Of a stretch of 64,000 bases of DNA, positions 44,055 through 52,090 are shown piece after piece. Each line of letters begins with the position of its first letter. Positions within the stretch are counted from its first letter, which is position 1. The stretch spans positions 726,001 to 790,000 of the forward strand of contig NZ_CP083761.1 in assembly GCF_023558375.1 (NCBI RefSeq). Direction: 5' to 3'. This stretch comes from Chroococcidiopsis sp. CCMEE 29. GTDB taxonomy: Bacteria; Cyanobacteriota; Cyanobacteriia; Cyanobacteriales; Chroococcidiopsidaceae. A model generated the notes under the pieces. That model did no database searches, was not told the DNA's origin, and saw only the letters and a list, made by a program, of their open reading frames with translations. The position numbers were made by a program, and so were the translations under genes.

Positions 44055-45263
44055 TTACATTTGGCAAAATTTTTGAATTTTGTCGATCAGCAGATCGATT
44101 TCAGTTGGGAGGGTGAAGTAGTGGACGCAGGCTCTTACACAATCGGGAGCTGCAAGTGTCCGAGTCATCAAACCTTGTTTTTCCAGAAACTTTACCAGCT
44201 GTAGATGAGTAGAGTCTGCTCGCTTGCTACTAGTGAGCTGGAAAGAGACAAGACCAGCTTGCGGTGGTGCAACCCGCAAGCAGATGATGTCAGATAACTC
44301 GGTTAAGCGTTGCCAGAGGTAGTGACTCAGTTGACAAATTTGCTGGTAACGTTCCTGAGCGGTTCCCCATTGCTGATGGGTAGCGATCGCTGCCCGTAAT
44401 CCAGCGTACTGACTATAAGCTGAAGTAGCGATTTCGTATCGCCGTCCATCCGGTTGCCAATCCACGGGTTTCCCTTCAGCATCAATGACAACGCTACGCC
44501 ACCCAATAAAGGTGGGTCGCAAACTTTCTCGTGCTTCTGGTCGGACATATAAACCACCCACTCCAGCGGGACCACACCACCACTTATGACCTGTAAAAGC
44601 GTAGAAGTCTGCCCCTAATTGAGTTAAATTCAAAGGTAATAAACCCACGGATTGAGCAGCATCTACCAGAACTTGTACGGGTCTAGAGCTATTGTGTTGT
44701 CTGCATACCTGAACAATTTCAGCAATAGGCAAAACTTGACCAGTATTCCAAAGAATATGACTCAACACTACTAAACGAGTTGTGGAGCGCAAGTGCTGAG
44801 CAATTACTTCCGCTGGATTGCCCTCGTTCAGTGTTGCCATTAGTGGACAGGTGGAAAGCTCTACACCAAATCTGTGTCCAATTTCCTGTGCTGCGGCAAT
44901 GACGCCGGGGTGTTCGCAGTCTGATAGCAGGATATGATCGCCTGCTTGCCAATCAATGCCCCATAAAGCAATGTTGCAGCCAACAGTCACATCCTCTGTG
45001 ATCGTGATTGTTTCAGCTGGAACTTCCAACTCAGAGCCGATCGCTTGTCTTGTTTGTTCAACTTCCTGAGTAGTCCAGGCATTCACTTCTGCCGAAAATG
45101 GACCTGAGCGTTGGATATATTCCTGGGCGCTGTTTGTGGCATCGATTGCCGCTTGGGGCATTGGTCCTTGACCCCCATAATTGAAATAAGCTTTATTCGC
45201 TAAAGCTGGAAATTGTTGTCGATGTAGCTCAAGTTGGGTTTGTGCTGCAAAAATGTTGGTCAT
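44055..45263 (-). CDS. Class V aminotransferase (cysteine desulfurase/epimerase-like)
   Basis: A 402-residue PLP enzyme. The PLP lysine is in FYAFTGHKWWCGPAGVGGLY, and VLVDAAQSVGLLPL holds the aspartate that pairs with PLP. ITEDVTVGCNIALWGIDW and SDCEHPGVIAAAQE also fit class V folds. ATG 45263 gives the usual N-terminus; the frame opens at 45299. The cyanobacterial group includes C-S lyases and isopenicillin-N-epimerase-like proteins. The catalytic Cys loop of true desulfurases is not obvious, so the substrate is not known. Confidence 0.85.
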   Translation of the reverse strand: MTNIFAAQTQLELHRQQFPALANKAYFNYGGQGPMPQAAIDATNSAQEYIQRSGPFSAEVNAWTTQEVEQTRQAIGSELEVPAETITITEDVTVGCNIALWGIDWQAGDHILLSDCEHPGVIAAAQEIGHRFGVELSTCPLMATLNEGNPAEVIAQHLRSTTRLVVLSHILWNTGQVLPIAEIVQVCRQHNSSRPVQVLVDAAQSVGLLPLNLTQLGADFYAFTGHKWWCGPAGVGGLYVRPEARESLRPTFIGWRSVVIDAEGKPVDWQPDGRRYEIATSAYSQYAGLRAAIATHQQWGTAQERYQQICQLSHYLWQRLTELSDIICLRVAPPQAGLVSFQLTSSKRADSTHLQLVKFLEKQGLMTRTLAAPDCVRACVHYFTLPTEIDLLIDKIQKFCQM

Positions 45264-45336
45264 AGCACCGAGGGAGAAGGAATCAGGGATTTCGCCCACA
45301 GTATCATTATCCTTCCCCGGACTTCTCTATCTCTTA

Positions 45337-45464
45337 ATATCATGTCCGCTGAAATGACCGTAATATCTCTCCCTCACCCCCTGCCCCTCTCCCAAGCTTG
45401 GGAGAGGGGTGCCGGAGGCGGGGTGAGGGCTACTAAATTATGGGCAATTAACCGGATTTGATAT
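45337..45464 (-). repeat. MITE-like palindromic repeat, copy 5 (inverted, diverged)
   Basis: A 128-bp copy in the opposite orientation. It carries a few substitutions at the outer left end (ATATCATGTCCGC) and a different stretch near the right end (CTACTAAATTATGGG), but the core palindrome is conserved. Confidence 0.85.
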
Positions 45465-45518
45465 AACAGGGTTTTTTAACGCTTTAGAGTTTGCTACAAG
45501 CTTGCTCTGGTTCCTCAA

Positions 45519-46091
45519 TCAGTCCCGTTTAACCAGGATGGCGTGGTTGAGTTGAGCCTCTGCTAATCGTTCAGCTTGGCTAGTAGGAATCCCAACGGTG
45601 AACTCTCCAACCCATGAGTAGTAAGCTAGTCGAGCGCGTGCCTTGGCATCAACTGCTGGGAAACCAATTTGAAGGAATAAGTCTTGTAGATAGTCCAAGC
45701 GACGTTGGTCAATCTGAGCGATCGCAGCAGCCACTCTGGCATTATTGGCTGCCCAAGTCCGCATTGCATTCTCCAGTTGACCATCATCTTCGTATGCCAG
45801 CTGAAACAATTTGAGTAACTTAGCACTGGCATCTCCACCTACCTCTTCTACCTGCTTGATAACGTCGTCAGTTTCGCGGGTTACCCACTCCTGTACCATT
45901 GCCTCCAAGAGGTCTTCTCGATTCTTGAAGTGCCAGTAAAAGCTCCCTTTTGTGACATTCATTAATTTTGCGAGAGGTTCAACTCGCACAGCTTCAATCC
46001 CACTTTCAGCTAGAACCTTCAATCCTTTAGTTATCCAGTCTTGTCGCCCTAACTTGGGGGTTATTTTTTCCATACGGCTACGTATTGACAT
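45519..46091 (-). CDS. TetR-family transcriptional regulator
   Basis: A 190-residue repressor. The helix-turn-helix is IEAVRVEPLAKLMNVTKGSFYWHFKNREDLLEAMV at residues about 35-70, typical of TetR/AcrR. The C-terminal ligand-binding domain follows. Start at ATG 46091 or 46073. One operator copy lies across this start and another lies 50 bases away. The gene is divergent from the pyridoxamine-oxidase-like gene and probably represses both itself and that gene. The ligand is unknown. Confidence 0.9.
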   Translation of the reverse strand: MSIRSRMEKITPKLGRQDWITKGLKVLAESGIEAVRVEPLAKLMNVTKGSFYWHFKNREDLLEAMVQEWVTRETDDVIKQVEEVGGDASAKLLKLFQLAYEDDGQLENAMRTWAANNARVAAAIAQIDQRRLDYLQDLFLQIGFPAVDAKARARLAYYSWVGEFTVGIPTSQAERLAEAQLNHAILVKRD

Positions 46092-46135
46092 CAGCAAAAT
46101 CACTGGCTATAGTCTCACTATACGTAGCCGTATGG
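46070..46135 (+). promoter_or_regulatory. TetR operators flanking a sigma-70-type promoter
   Basis: Two copies of a 16-base sequence in inverted orientation, CCATACGGCTACGTAT (46070-46085) and ATACGTAGCCGTATGG (46120-46135). Each contains the short palindrome ATACG-N4-CGTAT. Between them lies a plus-strand promoter: TTGACA (46085-46090), a 17-base spacer and TATAGT (46108-46113). One operator touches the -35 box, the other covers the expected transcription start. This is the layout of a directly repressed promoter. Confidence 0.85.
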
Positions 46136-46233
46136 AGGAAGATTGACAGATCTAAACCTCGTTTCCAATAGTTGTTCGTGCAACGGCTCTAGACAACCTT
46201 AAATCCTATGGCTTCAAGCTGGAGGGATAAAAG

Positions 46234-46743
46234 ATGGAAAAAGCAGAAATGACGCCACAGTATTTGCTTGAAATTGCAAGGGACACCATAGAGGGGGTGG
46301 AGTACTGCTTTCTCATTACGCTCAATAAATCAGGGCAGGCTAATGCTAGGCTTGTTCAACATTTTAAACCCGAAGCAGAGCTGACAATTTGGATCGGCAC
46401 AAGTTCAAAATCCCGTAAAGTTCGTGAAATCCTTTATCAATGCCACACCACGTTAACTTTCCAGGACGATAGAGATTACTCCTATGTGACGCTTCTGGGG
46501 TCAGCCAGTGTGGAAACCGATCTCAATCAGAGGCAAAGATATTGGCATGATGATTCTATTGCCTATTTTCCAGCGGGACCAGGCGGCAATGACTATGTAC
46601 TCATCAAATTTGTACCGTCTAGAATCGAACTAATGAATTTTACTCGCGGTGTGACACCAGAACCGTTTGGGCTGCGACCTGCGGCTTTAGCTAGAGCAGA
46701 GGAGTCTTGGGTGCTTGAGGGTAGAGGAGACTTCCGATGTTGA
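46234..46743 (+). CDS. Pyridoxamine-5'-phosphate-oxidase-family protein
   Basis: A 169-residue split beta-barrel flavoprotein-type protein: YCFLITLNKSGQANARLVQH, WIGTSSKSRKVREI, FQDDRDYSYVTLLGSASVET and KFVPSRIELMNFTRGVTPEP. Such general-stress/flavin-binding proteins reduce or bind flavin or F420-type cofactors. It is the first gene of the TetR-controlled unit, and its end overlaps the next gene by 7 bases. The TetR-controlled promoter 100 bases upstream is well placed. Substrate unknown. Confidence 0.85.
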   Translation: MEKAEMTPQYLLEIARDTIEGVEYCFLITLNKSGQANARLVQHFKPEAELTIWIGTSSKSRKVREILYQCHTTLTFQDDRDYSYVTLLGSASVETDLNQRQRYWHDDSIAYFPAGPGGNDYVLIKFVPSRIELMNFTRGVTPEPFGLRPAALARAEESWVLEGRGDFRC

Positions 46744-47213
46744 AAGTGAGCGGGTACTGGCTGATAGCCACAAGTATTATCCACCTTCTGGTAGGACTTT
46801 TAGTCTTCACCGAACCCCTTGCGGAAATTGCCCAAAACGGATGGTTCAATGCAGTTGCTCCTGATCCGTTTAACCCTTATTTTGATCGAGAAGATGCCTT
46901 CTGGTTCATGATGGCTATACCATTCATCTTTACAGTTGGGCAACTCTGTTTTTGGGCACAGGCTCGGCAAATTACCCTCCCCGTGTTTCTCGGTTGAACT
47001 TTGCTGGCGACTGCGACAGTTGGATGTTTTATAGAACCCATTTCAGGTTTCTGGCTGCTGATACCACCAAGTTTTCTCATCCTCGCTGCGTCACGAAAAG
47101 AGAGCCATCGACTGGCTGCACCGCTCATTGCCGTCAGCCTCCCCACAGTATCCCTGAGCATTGTTCACCTCATCACACAATTTGTATCAATGTGGGAAAT
47201 TCACTTGTATTAG
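46737..47213 (+). pseudogene. DUF6463-like membrane protein with an internal stop
   Basis: Residues 1-86 (MLKVSGYWLIATSIIHLLVG, with EIAQNGWFNAVAPD and FWFMMAIPFIFTVGQL) end at TGA (46995-46997). The same frame then continues with TLLATATVGCFIEPISGFWL LIPPSFLILAA. Family members read FLGWxLLA here, so a tryptophan codon TGG appears changed to TGA. The intact protein would be about 125 residues with four membrane helices. It overlaps the flavoprotein gene by 7 bases and belongs to the TetR unit. Confidence 0.78.
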
Positions 47214-47243
47214 AGCAGGGGGTAGACGGAAAGTTTGAGACAG

Positions 47244-47903
47244 TTAAGCTGAGGTTGGAATTGAGGATGTCCTGGTTGCCGAGGTAGAGAAACTAACTCC
47301 GAAGACTCGCTGCAAGTTACTGATGTGAGGGGCGCGTTTACTGAAGAAAGCCTCTAAGTAACATTTTGGGTTGTGGCGACTCCACTCGAAATTGAAAATT
47401 CCTGCGTCTGCTATTAGTAACCTGAGGCAATGAGCGACGAGTTTTAATTGCTGCACATCGCGCTCGTTGAACTGGCGGGGCTGAAGCGTGCCGACGTGCA
47501 AGACGCCATTCATACCCGGCTTGAGAGGTAGTGGGACGCCGACGAGCGATCGCAGATCCTTCTGGCGCAGGACTAGGCTCACAACCTCCACTGCCGACAG
47601 GTCATCAACGATCATCGGTTCACTGCTTGCAGCAATGCGCCCAGCAACGCCTCGTCCGATTGGGATACGCACCTGTTGTACGATTTCCTCCTCGAGCCCG
47701 ATTGTAGCGTGCACGGCCAGATTTGGTTGGTCTGCAACAGGCAGCAGGAGTGTGACAGTGTCTACAGACATATACTCGTGCAGCCACTCAAGCAACTTTT
47801 TGAGGTAGGTAGCACGTCTGGTTGTCGTGCAGTTGTGCTGCTCACGGACATTCCAGCCCCTATAGGGCATTGGTAAGCCAGTGTAGTCCGCCCATAATAC
47901 CAT
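47244..47903 (-). CDS. GAF-domain protein, possibly a fragment of a larger sensor
   Basis: A 219-residue frame with a GAF domain around residues 38-170: LLEWLHEYMSVDTVTLLLPV, EEEIVQQVRIPIGRGVAGRI, MIVDDLSAVEVVSLVLRQKDLRSLVGVPL and HVGTLQPRQFNERDVQQLKL. The parts outside (first 30 and last 50 residues) look degenerate, and no kinase, cyclase or phosphatase domain is attached. It is probably a truncated sensory protein. The start (GTG at 47903) is uncertain. Confidence 0.65.
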   Translation of the reverse strand: MVLWADYTGLPMPYRGWNVREQHNCTTTRRATYLKKLLEWLHEYMSVDTVTLLLPVADQPNLAVHATIGLEEEIVQQVRIPIGRGVAGRIAASSEPMIVDDLSAVEVVSLVLRQKDLRSLVGVPLPLKPGMNGVLHVGTLQPRQFNERDVQQLKLVAHCLRLLIADAGIFNFEWSRHNPKCYLEAFFSKRAPHISNLQRVFGVSFSTSATRTSSIPTSA

Positions 47904-48051
47904 ATCTCAAGCCTCTAGTTATGTATGCCTACTTAAAATATAAGTTAGTTTAACAGTACCCAAAAGCTTAATAAACAATTGCCTAGAGTAGCGTTTGCGC
48001 TGAATTTCTAAAGTATCCTGAGCCAATCCCCTGATGCGTAAGCATCAATAT

Positions 48052-49557
48052 CTACTGCATATCGTAGCCAAACAAATTCGGGTTAACTTCCCCTAGCTGC
48101 AATTCTGCTAAACCATACTCTGCCCAACGCCTTTCTACCATCGTTGCCACATCTGGATCGGATTCTAGCGGTGCACCCCACTCGTGTTCCGTTTCCGGTG
48201 GAATTTTCGTTGTCGCATCAATTCCCATCCGTCCACCCAAGCCAATTTTCTCGCTGGCAAAATCTAGGGTGTCAAATGGAGTATTAGGCAAAATGAACAC
48301 ATCCCGCGTGGGGTCGACTTTGGAACTAATCGCCCACACCACTTGACGCGGATCGCGGATATTAATGTCTTTATCTACCACAATCACAAACTTAGTATAA
48401 GTGAATTGTGGTAAGGCACTCCAGAAAGCCAAAGCAGCACGTCTCGCTTGTCCTGGATAGGCTTTATCAATGGAGATAATCGCCGCTTTGTAACTGAGGG
48501 CTTCCATCGGCAAGAAAAAGTCAACAATTTCTGAAACTTGTTGCCGCAGAATCGGTGTGTAGATGCGGTTAAGTGCGATCGCCATCATCGCTTCTTCTTT
48601 AGGTGGACGACCGCTAAACGTGGTCAAATAAATTGGATCTTTTCGATGAGTCATGCAATCGAACCGAATCAGCGGTGAATCCTCCACGCCGCCGTAATAG
48701 CCCATATGATCGCCAAAGGGACCATCTGACAGCACTTCCCCTGGTGTAATCGTACCTTCCAACACAAACTCGGAATCAGCAGGCACTTCCAAATCCACTG
48801 TCTTACACTTAGCCAACTGCACGCCAGAACCGCCGTATAAACCAGCAAACAGCCATTCGGACAGATCTACAGGAATCGGTGTGGCAGCTGCCATGATAAT
48901 CAAGGGATCAACGCCAAGTGCGATCGCCACCTCTAACTTTTTCCCTTGTTCAGCTGCCTTCCGTAAATGCCTTGCCCCACCCCGCACGGACAACCAGTGA
49001 ACGGTCATTGTATTGTGTGATTGCAGCTGTAGCCGATACACACCGACATTGGGAGTACCCGTTTCACAATCCTTGGTAATTACTAACCCTAACGTGATAA
49101 TTTTGCCAGCATCACCCGGATAGGGACGAATCAACGGCAAAGAGTTCAGATCGAGTTCATCCCCAATCACAACCTGTTGGCAAGCGGGGAAAAAGTTACG
49201 CCCTGGTTTCGCTTTCAGCACATCAAACAAAACTTTGCCAAACTCCACTGCTTGGGAAATCTTCTTTGGTGGCTTCGGCTGTTGCAGCATACTCAGCTTC
49301 TTACCCAGCGTTTCCAACTCTTCTGGATGCTGCATATTCATTGCCCAGCAAATGCGTTCCACTGTTCCCATCAGGTTCACTGCTACGGGATAGGCTGACC
49401 CTTTCACGTTTTCAAACAGCAATCCAGGACCGCCTCTTTGCAGCATCCGGTTGGCAATCTCCGCAATTTCTAAATCTGGATTAACTAGGGCGCTAATCCT
49501 TCGCAATTGTCCCCTTTCTTCCAGGAGTTTTAGGAATCCCCGCAGGTCTCTCGCCAT
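48052..49557 (-). CDS. ubiD: UbiD-family decarboxylase
   Basis: A 501-residue prenylated-FMN-dependent decarboxylase of the UbiD family, which acts on 3-polyprenyl-4-hydroxybenzoate-like acids in quinone synthesis. Visible motifs are RDLRGFLKLLEERGQLRRIS, the substrate-side RLQLQSHNTMTVHW, the catalytic EGTITPGEVLSDGPFGDHMGYYGG (glutamates), and KIDPTRDVF-type KVDPTRDVFILPNTPFDTLD. Length is normal. No ubiX flavin prenyltransferase is adjacent. In cyanobacteria such a gene serves plastoquinone synthesis or a related route. Confidence 0.93.
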   Translation of the reverse strand: MARDLRGFLKLLEERGQLRRISALVNPDLEIAEIANRMLQRGGPGLLFENVKGSAYPVAVNLMGTVERICWAMNMQHPEELETLGKKLSMLQQPKPPKKISQAVEFGKVLFDVLKAKPGRNFFPACQQVVIGDELDLNSLPLIRPYPGDAGKIITLGLVITKDCETGTPNVGVYRLQLQSHNTMTVHWLSVRGGARHLRKAAEQGKKLEVAIALGVDPLIIMAAATPIPVDLSEWLFAGLYGGSGVQLAKCKTVDLEVPADSEFVLEGTITPGEVLSDGPFGDHMGYYGGVEDSPLIRFDCMTHRKDPIYLTTFSGRPPKEEAMMAIALNRIYTPILRQQVSEIVDFFLPMEALSYKAAIISIDKAYPGQARRAALAFWSALPQFTYTKFVIVVDKDINIRDPRQVVWAISSKVDPTRDVFILPNTPFDTLDFASEKIGLGGRMGIDATTKIPPETEHEWGAPLESDPDVATMVERRWAEYGLAELQLGEVNPNLFGYDMQ

Positions 49558-49646
49558 TTTTTTAAGAAACTACAGTGTTTTAAGAAGTGTGAAGCTTTCT
49601 CTTCTATTATCAACTTCCAGGTGCTCACTTATAAACGGGTGCGGTC

Positions 49647-49774
49647 ATATCAAATCCGGTTGATTGCCCATGATTTGGCAGCCCTCACCCCGCCTCCGGC
49701 ACCCCTCTCCCAAGCTTGGGAGAGGGGCAGGGGGTGAGGGCGAGATTTTACAGTCATTTAAGCGGATTTGATAT
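49647..49774 (+). repeat. MITE-like palindromic repeat, copy 4
   Basis: A 128-bp full-length copy with ATATCAAATCCG and CGGATTTGATAT ends. It lies between ubiD and the accessory island. Confidence 0.92.
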
Positions 49775-50047
49775 CAAAACCAAATTGGTTGTTGGGTTAA
49801 GTTGCATAACAAAAAGCTTGGAGGTTAAAACTGCATCCTTCTATGGCAGTGTGACAAAAGCAATCTCAGTGTGCGATCTCCCAACCCATGAGCGGAATTG
49901 ACCGGGCTATTACTCCAGATCCCCGCTCCAGCATTGTTGATCGCCATTTACCTAATACTCCCCAAGTCCAACGATTGCCCTACGACTGAAGTCGGGGGAT
50001 TCTTGGCTCAACCAGTCAACTTACGTAAAAATTCCTTCGACCTATTA
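49775..50047. other. Intergenic with an IS605-type end hairpin
   Basis: The stem built from CCTACGAC and GTCGGGGG around 49978-49998 (loop TGAA) followed by GATTCTTGG resembles an IS200/IS605 end. No transposase is attached, so it is probably a relic. A protein-like frame starting MSGIDRAITPDPRSS at 49887 cannot be assigned. Confidence 0.4.
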
Positions 50048-51163
50048 CTAACCAGAGCATAGATTAGTTAACATAGTAGCTGTAGCCACGTCCGGAGTCT
50101 GCCATGAAACTCAAAGACGCTCGCCATCTGTCAGCCAAAGCTCAAGAAGCACTTCGCTACCGAGTGGTAAATGCAGTCGAGAGCGGTATGAGTAAATCAG
50201 AAGCAGCGCGTGTTTTCAACGTTTCGCGTACAGCAGTGCATAACTGGACAAAAGTGGTAGCTTCCAGCGGTGCGACATCGTTGAAAGCAAGAAAGCGTGG
50301 TCCTCGTGCTAGCTCACGTCTGCTCCCCCATCAAGCGGCAACAGCAGTGAGGTTAATGGAGCAAAAGTGTCCAGACGCTTTAGGATTACCATTTTACTTA
50401 TGGACACGCGAAGCAGTGCAACAGTTTTTGGCTCAACGGTATGAGCTATCGGTGTCAGTGTGGACAATAGGGCGTTATCTCAAGAAATGGGGTTTTACAC
50501 CACAAAAACCGCTGCGTCGGGCATACGAACAGGATCGCAAGGCAGTGCAGTACTGGTTAGAAACTGAGTATCCCCAGATTTGTCGTAAAGCCCATCAAGA
50601 AAAAGCACAAATTCACTGGGGAGACGAAATGGGAGTCCGCTCGGATTATCAAGCAGGACGTTCCTATGGACGAACTGGACAAACGCCAGTTGTGTTAGGG
50701 ACAGGTAAGCGCTTTAGCTGCAATATGATTTCAACAATTACCAATCGTGGCAAGCTGTACTTCAAGTTATTCACACAACGGTTTGATGCCGCGCTCATGC
50801 TTGATTTCCTGCGGCGTTTGATTCGTCAGTGTGACCAAAAGGTGTTTCTGATTGTAGATAGTCATCCTGTGCATCGCTCTCACGTAGTTAAAAGCTGGGT
50901 TGAGCGTCATGCCGCTCGCATCCGCCTGTTTTTCTTGCCTTCTTATAGCCCTGAACTAAACCCAAATGAGCTACTCAACCATGATGTTAAAGCCAATGCT
51001 GTTGGGCGGCAACGTCCCAGAAATCAAACACAGATGATTAACAACATCCGTAGCTATTTACGTAGCACACAACGTCACCCTAACGTTGTGCAAAACTTCT
51101 TCCACGAGAAACACGTTGCTTATGCAGCTGCCTAGACTGTTCACTATTTAATGCTCTGGTTAG
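50048..51163 (+). mobile_element. IS630-type insertion sequence A, intact
   Basis: A 1116-bp element bounded by 13-base inverted repeats CTAACCAGAGCAT and ATGCTCTGGTTAG, and by a TA on each side (50046-50047 and 51164-51165), the usual IS630 target duplication. It holds one intact transposase gene and sits 13 bases from the HNH gene stop. Confidence 0.9.
50104..51135 (+). CDS. IS630-family transposase
   Basis: A 343-residue DDE transposase. An N-terminal helix-turn-helix (MSKSEAARVFNVSRTAVHNW), a second winged-helix/linker region (ELSVSVWTIGRYLKKWGFTP), and the DDE domain with HWGDEMGVRSDY, VFLIVDSHPVHRSH and YSPELNPNELLNHDVKANAV are all present, so the enzyme appears functional. A tail segment HPNVVQNFFHEKHVAYA closes it. 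Confidence 0.93.
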   Translation: MKLKDARHLSAKAQEALRYRVVNAVESGMSKSEAARVFNVSRTAVHNWTKVVASSGATSLKARKRGPRASSRLLPHQAATAVRLMEQKCPDALGLPFYLWTREAVQQFLAQRYELSVSVWTIGRYLKKWGFTPQKPLRRAYEQDRKAVQYWLETEYPQICRKAHQEKAQIHWGDEMGVRSDYQAGRSYGRTGQTPVVLGTGKRFSCNMISTITNRGKLYFKLFTQRFDAALMLDFLRRLIRQCDQKVFLIVDSHPVHRSHVVKSWVERHAARIRLFFLPSYSPELNPNELLNHDVKANAVGRQRPRNQTQMINNIRSYLRSTQRHPNVVQNFFHEKHVAYAAA

Positions 51164-51176
51164 TAACTTTCTGTAC

Positions 51177-51638
51177 TTATTCCTTCAAAGATTTAAGCAA
51201 CTGGGTAGGACGCACAGCTTGTATTGCAGGCAAAAGACCGGGATGATGAATGAACATGTAATGCTCATACTCAAACCAATGCTTCTCACCTTTCTTTTGA
51301 TTGCAAGCTCTGCAAATTACCCAAAAATTCTTAAAATCCATTGATAGCCAGGGATACTGCGCTCGAGGCAGTTTATGGTCGATTGTCCTACCACCACATT
51401 CAGAGAATTTATCTCCACAAATTGGACAGTCCCAATCTGAATGATCCCTTGCCCAATCCTGACTTTCTTGGGTAGTTCCACACTCGCTATCACCATTGAT
51501 ATATCGCCAGCTATCAAATTTCTTATAATCTTCAAAGTCCTGGCGAGTCAGCTTGTGATATCGCCTTTTGCCAATCTCGTCTGCTAGCTTAAATAATTCC
51601 TTAAGCTCCTTGTCCTCAAGATCCACACTATCCCTCAC
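51177..51638 (-). CDS. HNH endonuclease, third gene of a coiled-coil/HNH cassette
   Basis: A 153-residue protein. The HNH nuclease domain (about 68-120) shows CPICGDKFSECGGRTIDHKL with the catalytic histidine and WVICRACNQKKGEKHW with the metal/zinc cysteines. The first 40 residues (DKELKELFKLADEIGKRRYH, then LTRQDFEDYKK) resemble part of the protein encoded just upstream. It starts with GTG, whose first G shares the final G of that gene's TAG (TAGTG), so translation is coupled. The stop lies close to IS630 A, but the domain is intact. It may cut DNA as an effector; I cannot name the system. Confidence 0.75.
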   Translation of the reverse strand: MRDSVDLEDKELKELFKLADEIGKRRYHKLTRQDFEDYKKFDSWRYINGDSECGTTQESQDWARDHSDWDCPICGDKFSECGGRTIDHKLPRAQYPWLSMDFKNFWVICRACNQKKGEKHWFEYEHYMFIHHPGLLPAIQAVRPTQLLKSLKE

Positions 51639-52078
51639 TAGAGTTTTGCTGTTCGGTATGTCTTTTGGTTACGTTTCTTCTGTGGCTTCTGCGCTGTCTT
51701 GTGGCTGAAGTCGATAACTTCAATCTCGGTATCAGGAAATTGTTTATCTACCAGCTCTCCAATTTCAGCAACTTCTTTAGATAGCTGCTGGTTAAACTCT
51801 TTTATTTCTTCTGAAGTAAGGTACTTATTACCAATTCGATCAGCCTCTAAGAATAATTCTTCTAGGCTCATGTCCTCAAAACGGGGTTCATCTAGAAACT
51901 CCTCAACCTTTCGGTAAAGAGTGATGACGTTATCCCAACCGGCATTCTTATAGCCATTATCTTTTAGCCATTTTTGGTCTTCCTTCTTGAGCTTGCTCCG
52001 ATTTTTTGAGTTAGCGCGTTGTATCTCACCATAACTCATCCCATGAAAATCTCTTTTTTGGCTTTTTTTACTTGCCAT
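51638..52078 (-). CDS. Unknown charged protein, second gene of the HNH cassette
   Basis: A 146-residue, Lys/Glu-rich protein. The N-terminal MASKKSQKRDFHGMSYGEIQ and the central SLEELFLEADRIGNKYLTSE EIKEF are the clearest blocks. The latter resembles the N-terminus of the HNH protein (KELFKLADEIGKRRYHKLTR). No known domain recognised. It has a basic C-terminal tail (KPQKKRNQKTYRTAKL), perhaps DNA-binding. It follows the coiled-coil gene by 12 bases and overlaps the HNH gene by 1. Confidence 0.55.
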   Translation of the reverse strand: MASKKSQKRDFHGMSYGEIQRANSKNRSKLKKEDQKWLKDNGYKNAGWDNVITLYRKVEEFLDEPRFEDMSLEELFLEADRIGNKYLTSEEIKEFNQQLSKEVAEIGELVDKQFPDTEIEVIDFSHKTAQKPQKKRNQKTYRTAKL

Positions 52079-52090
52079 TGGCTTGGTTCC

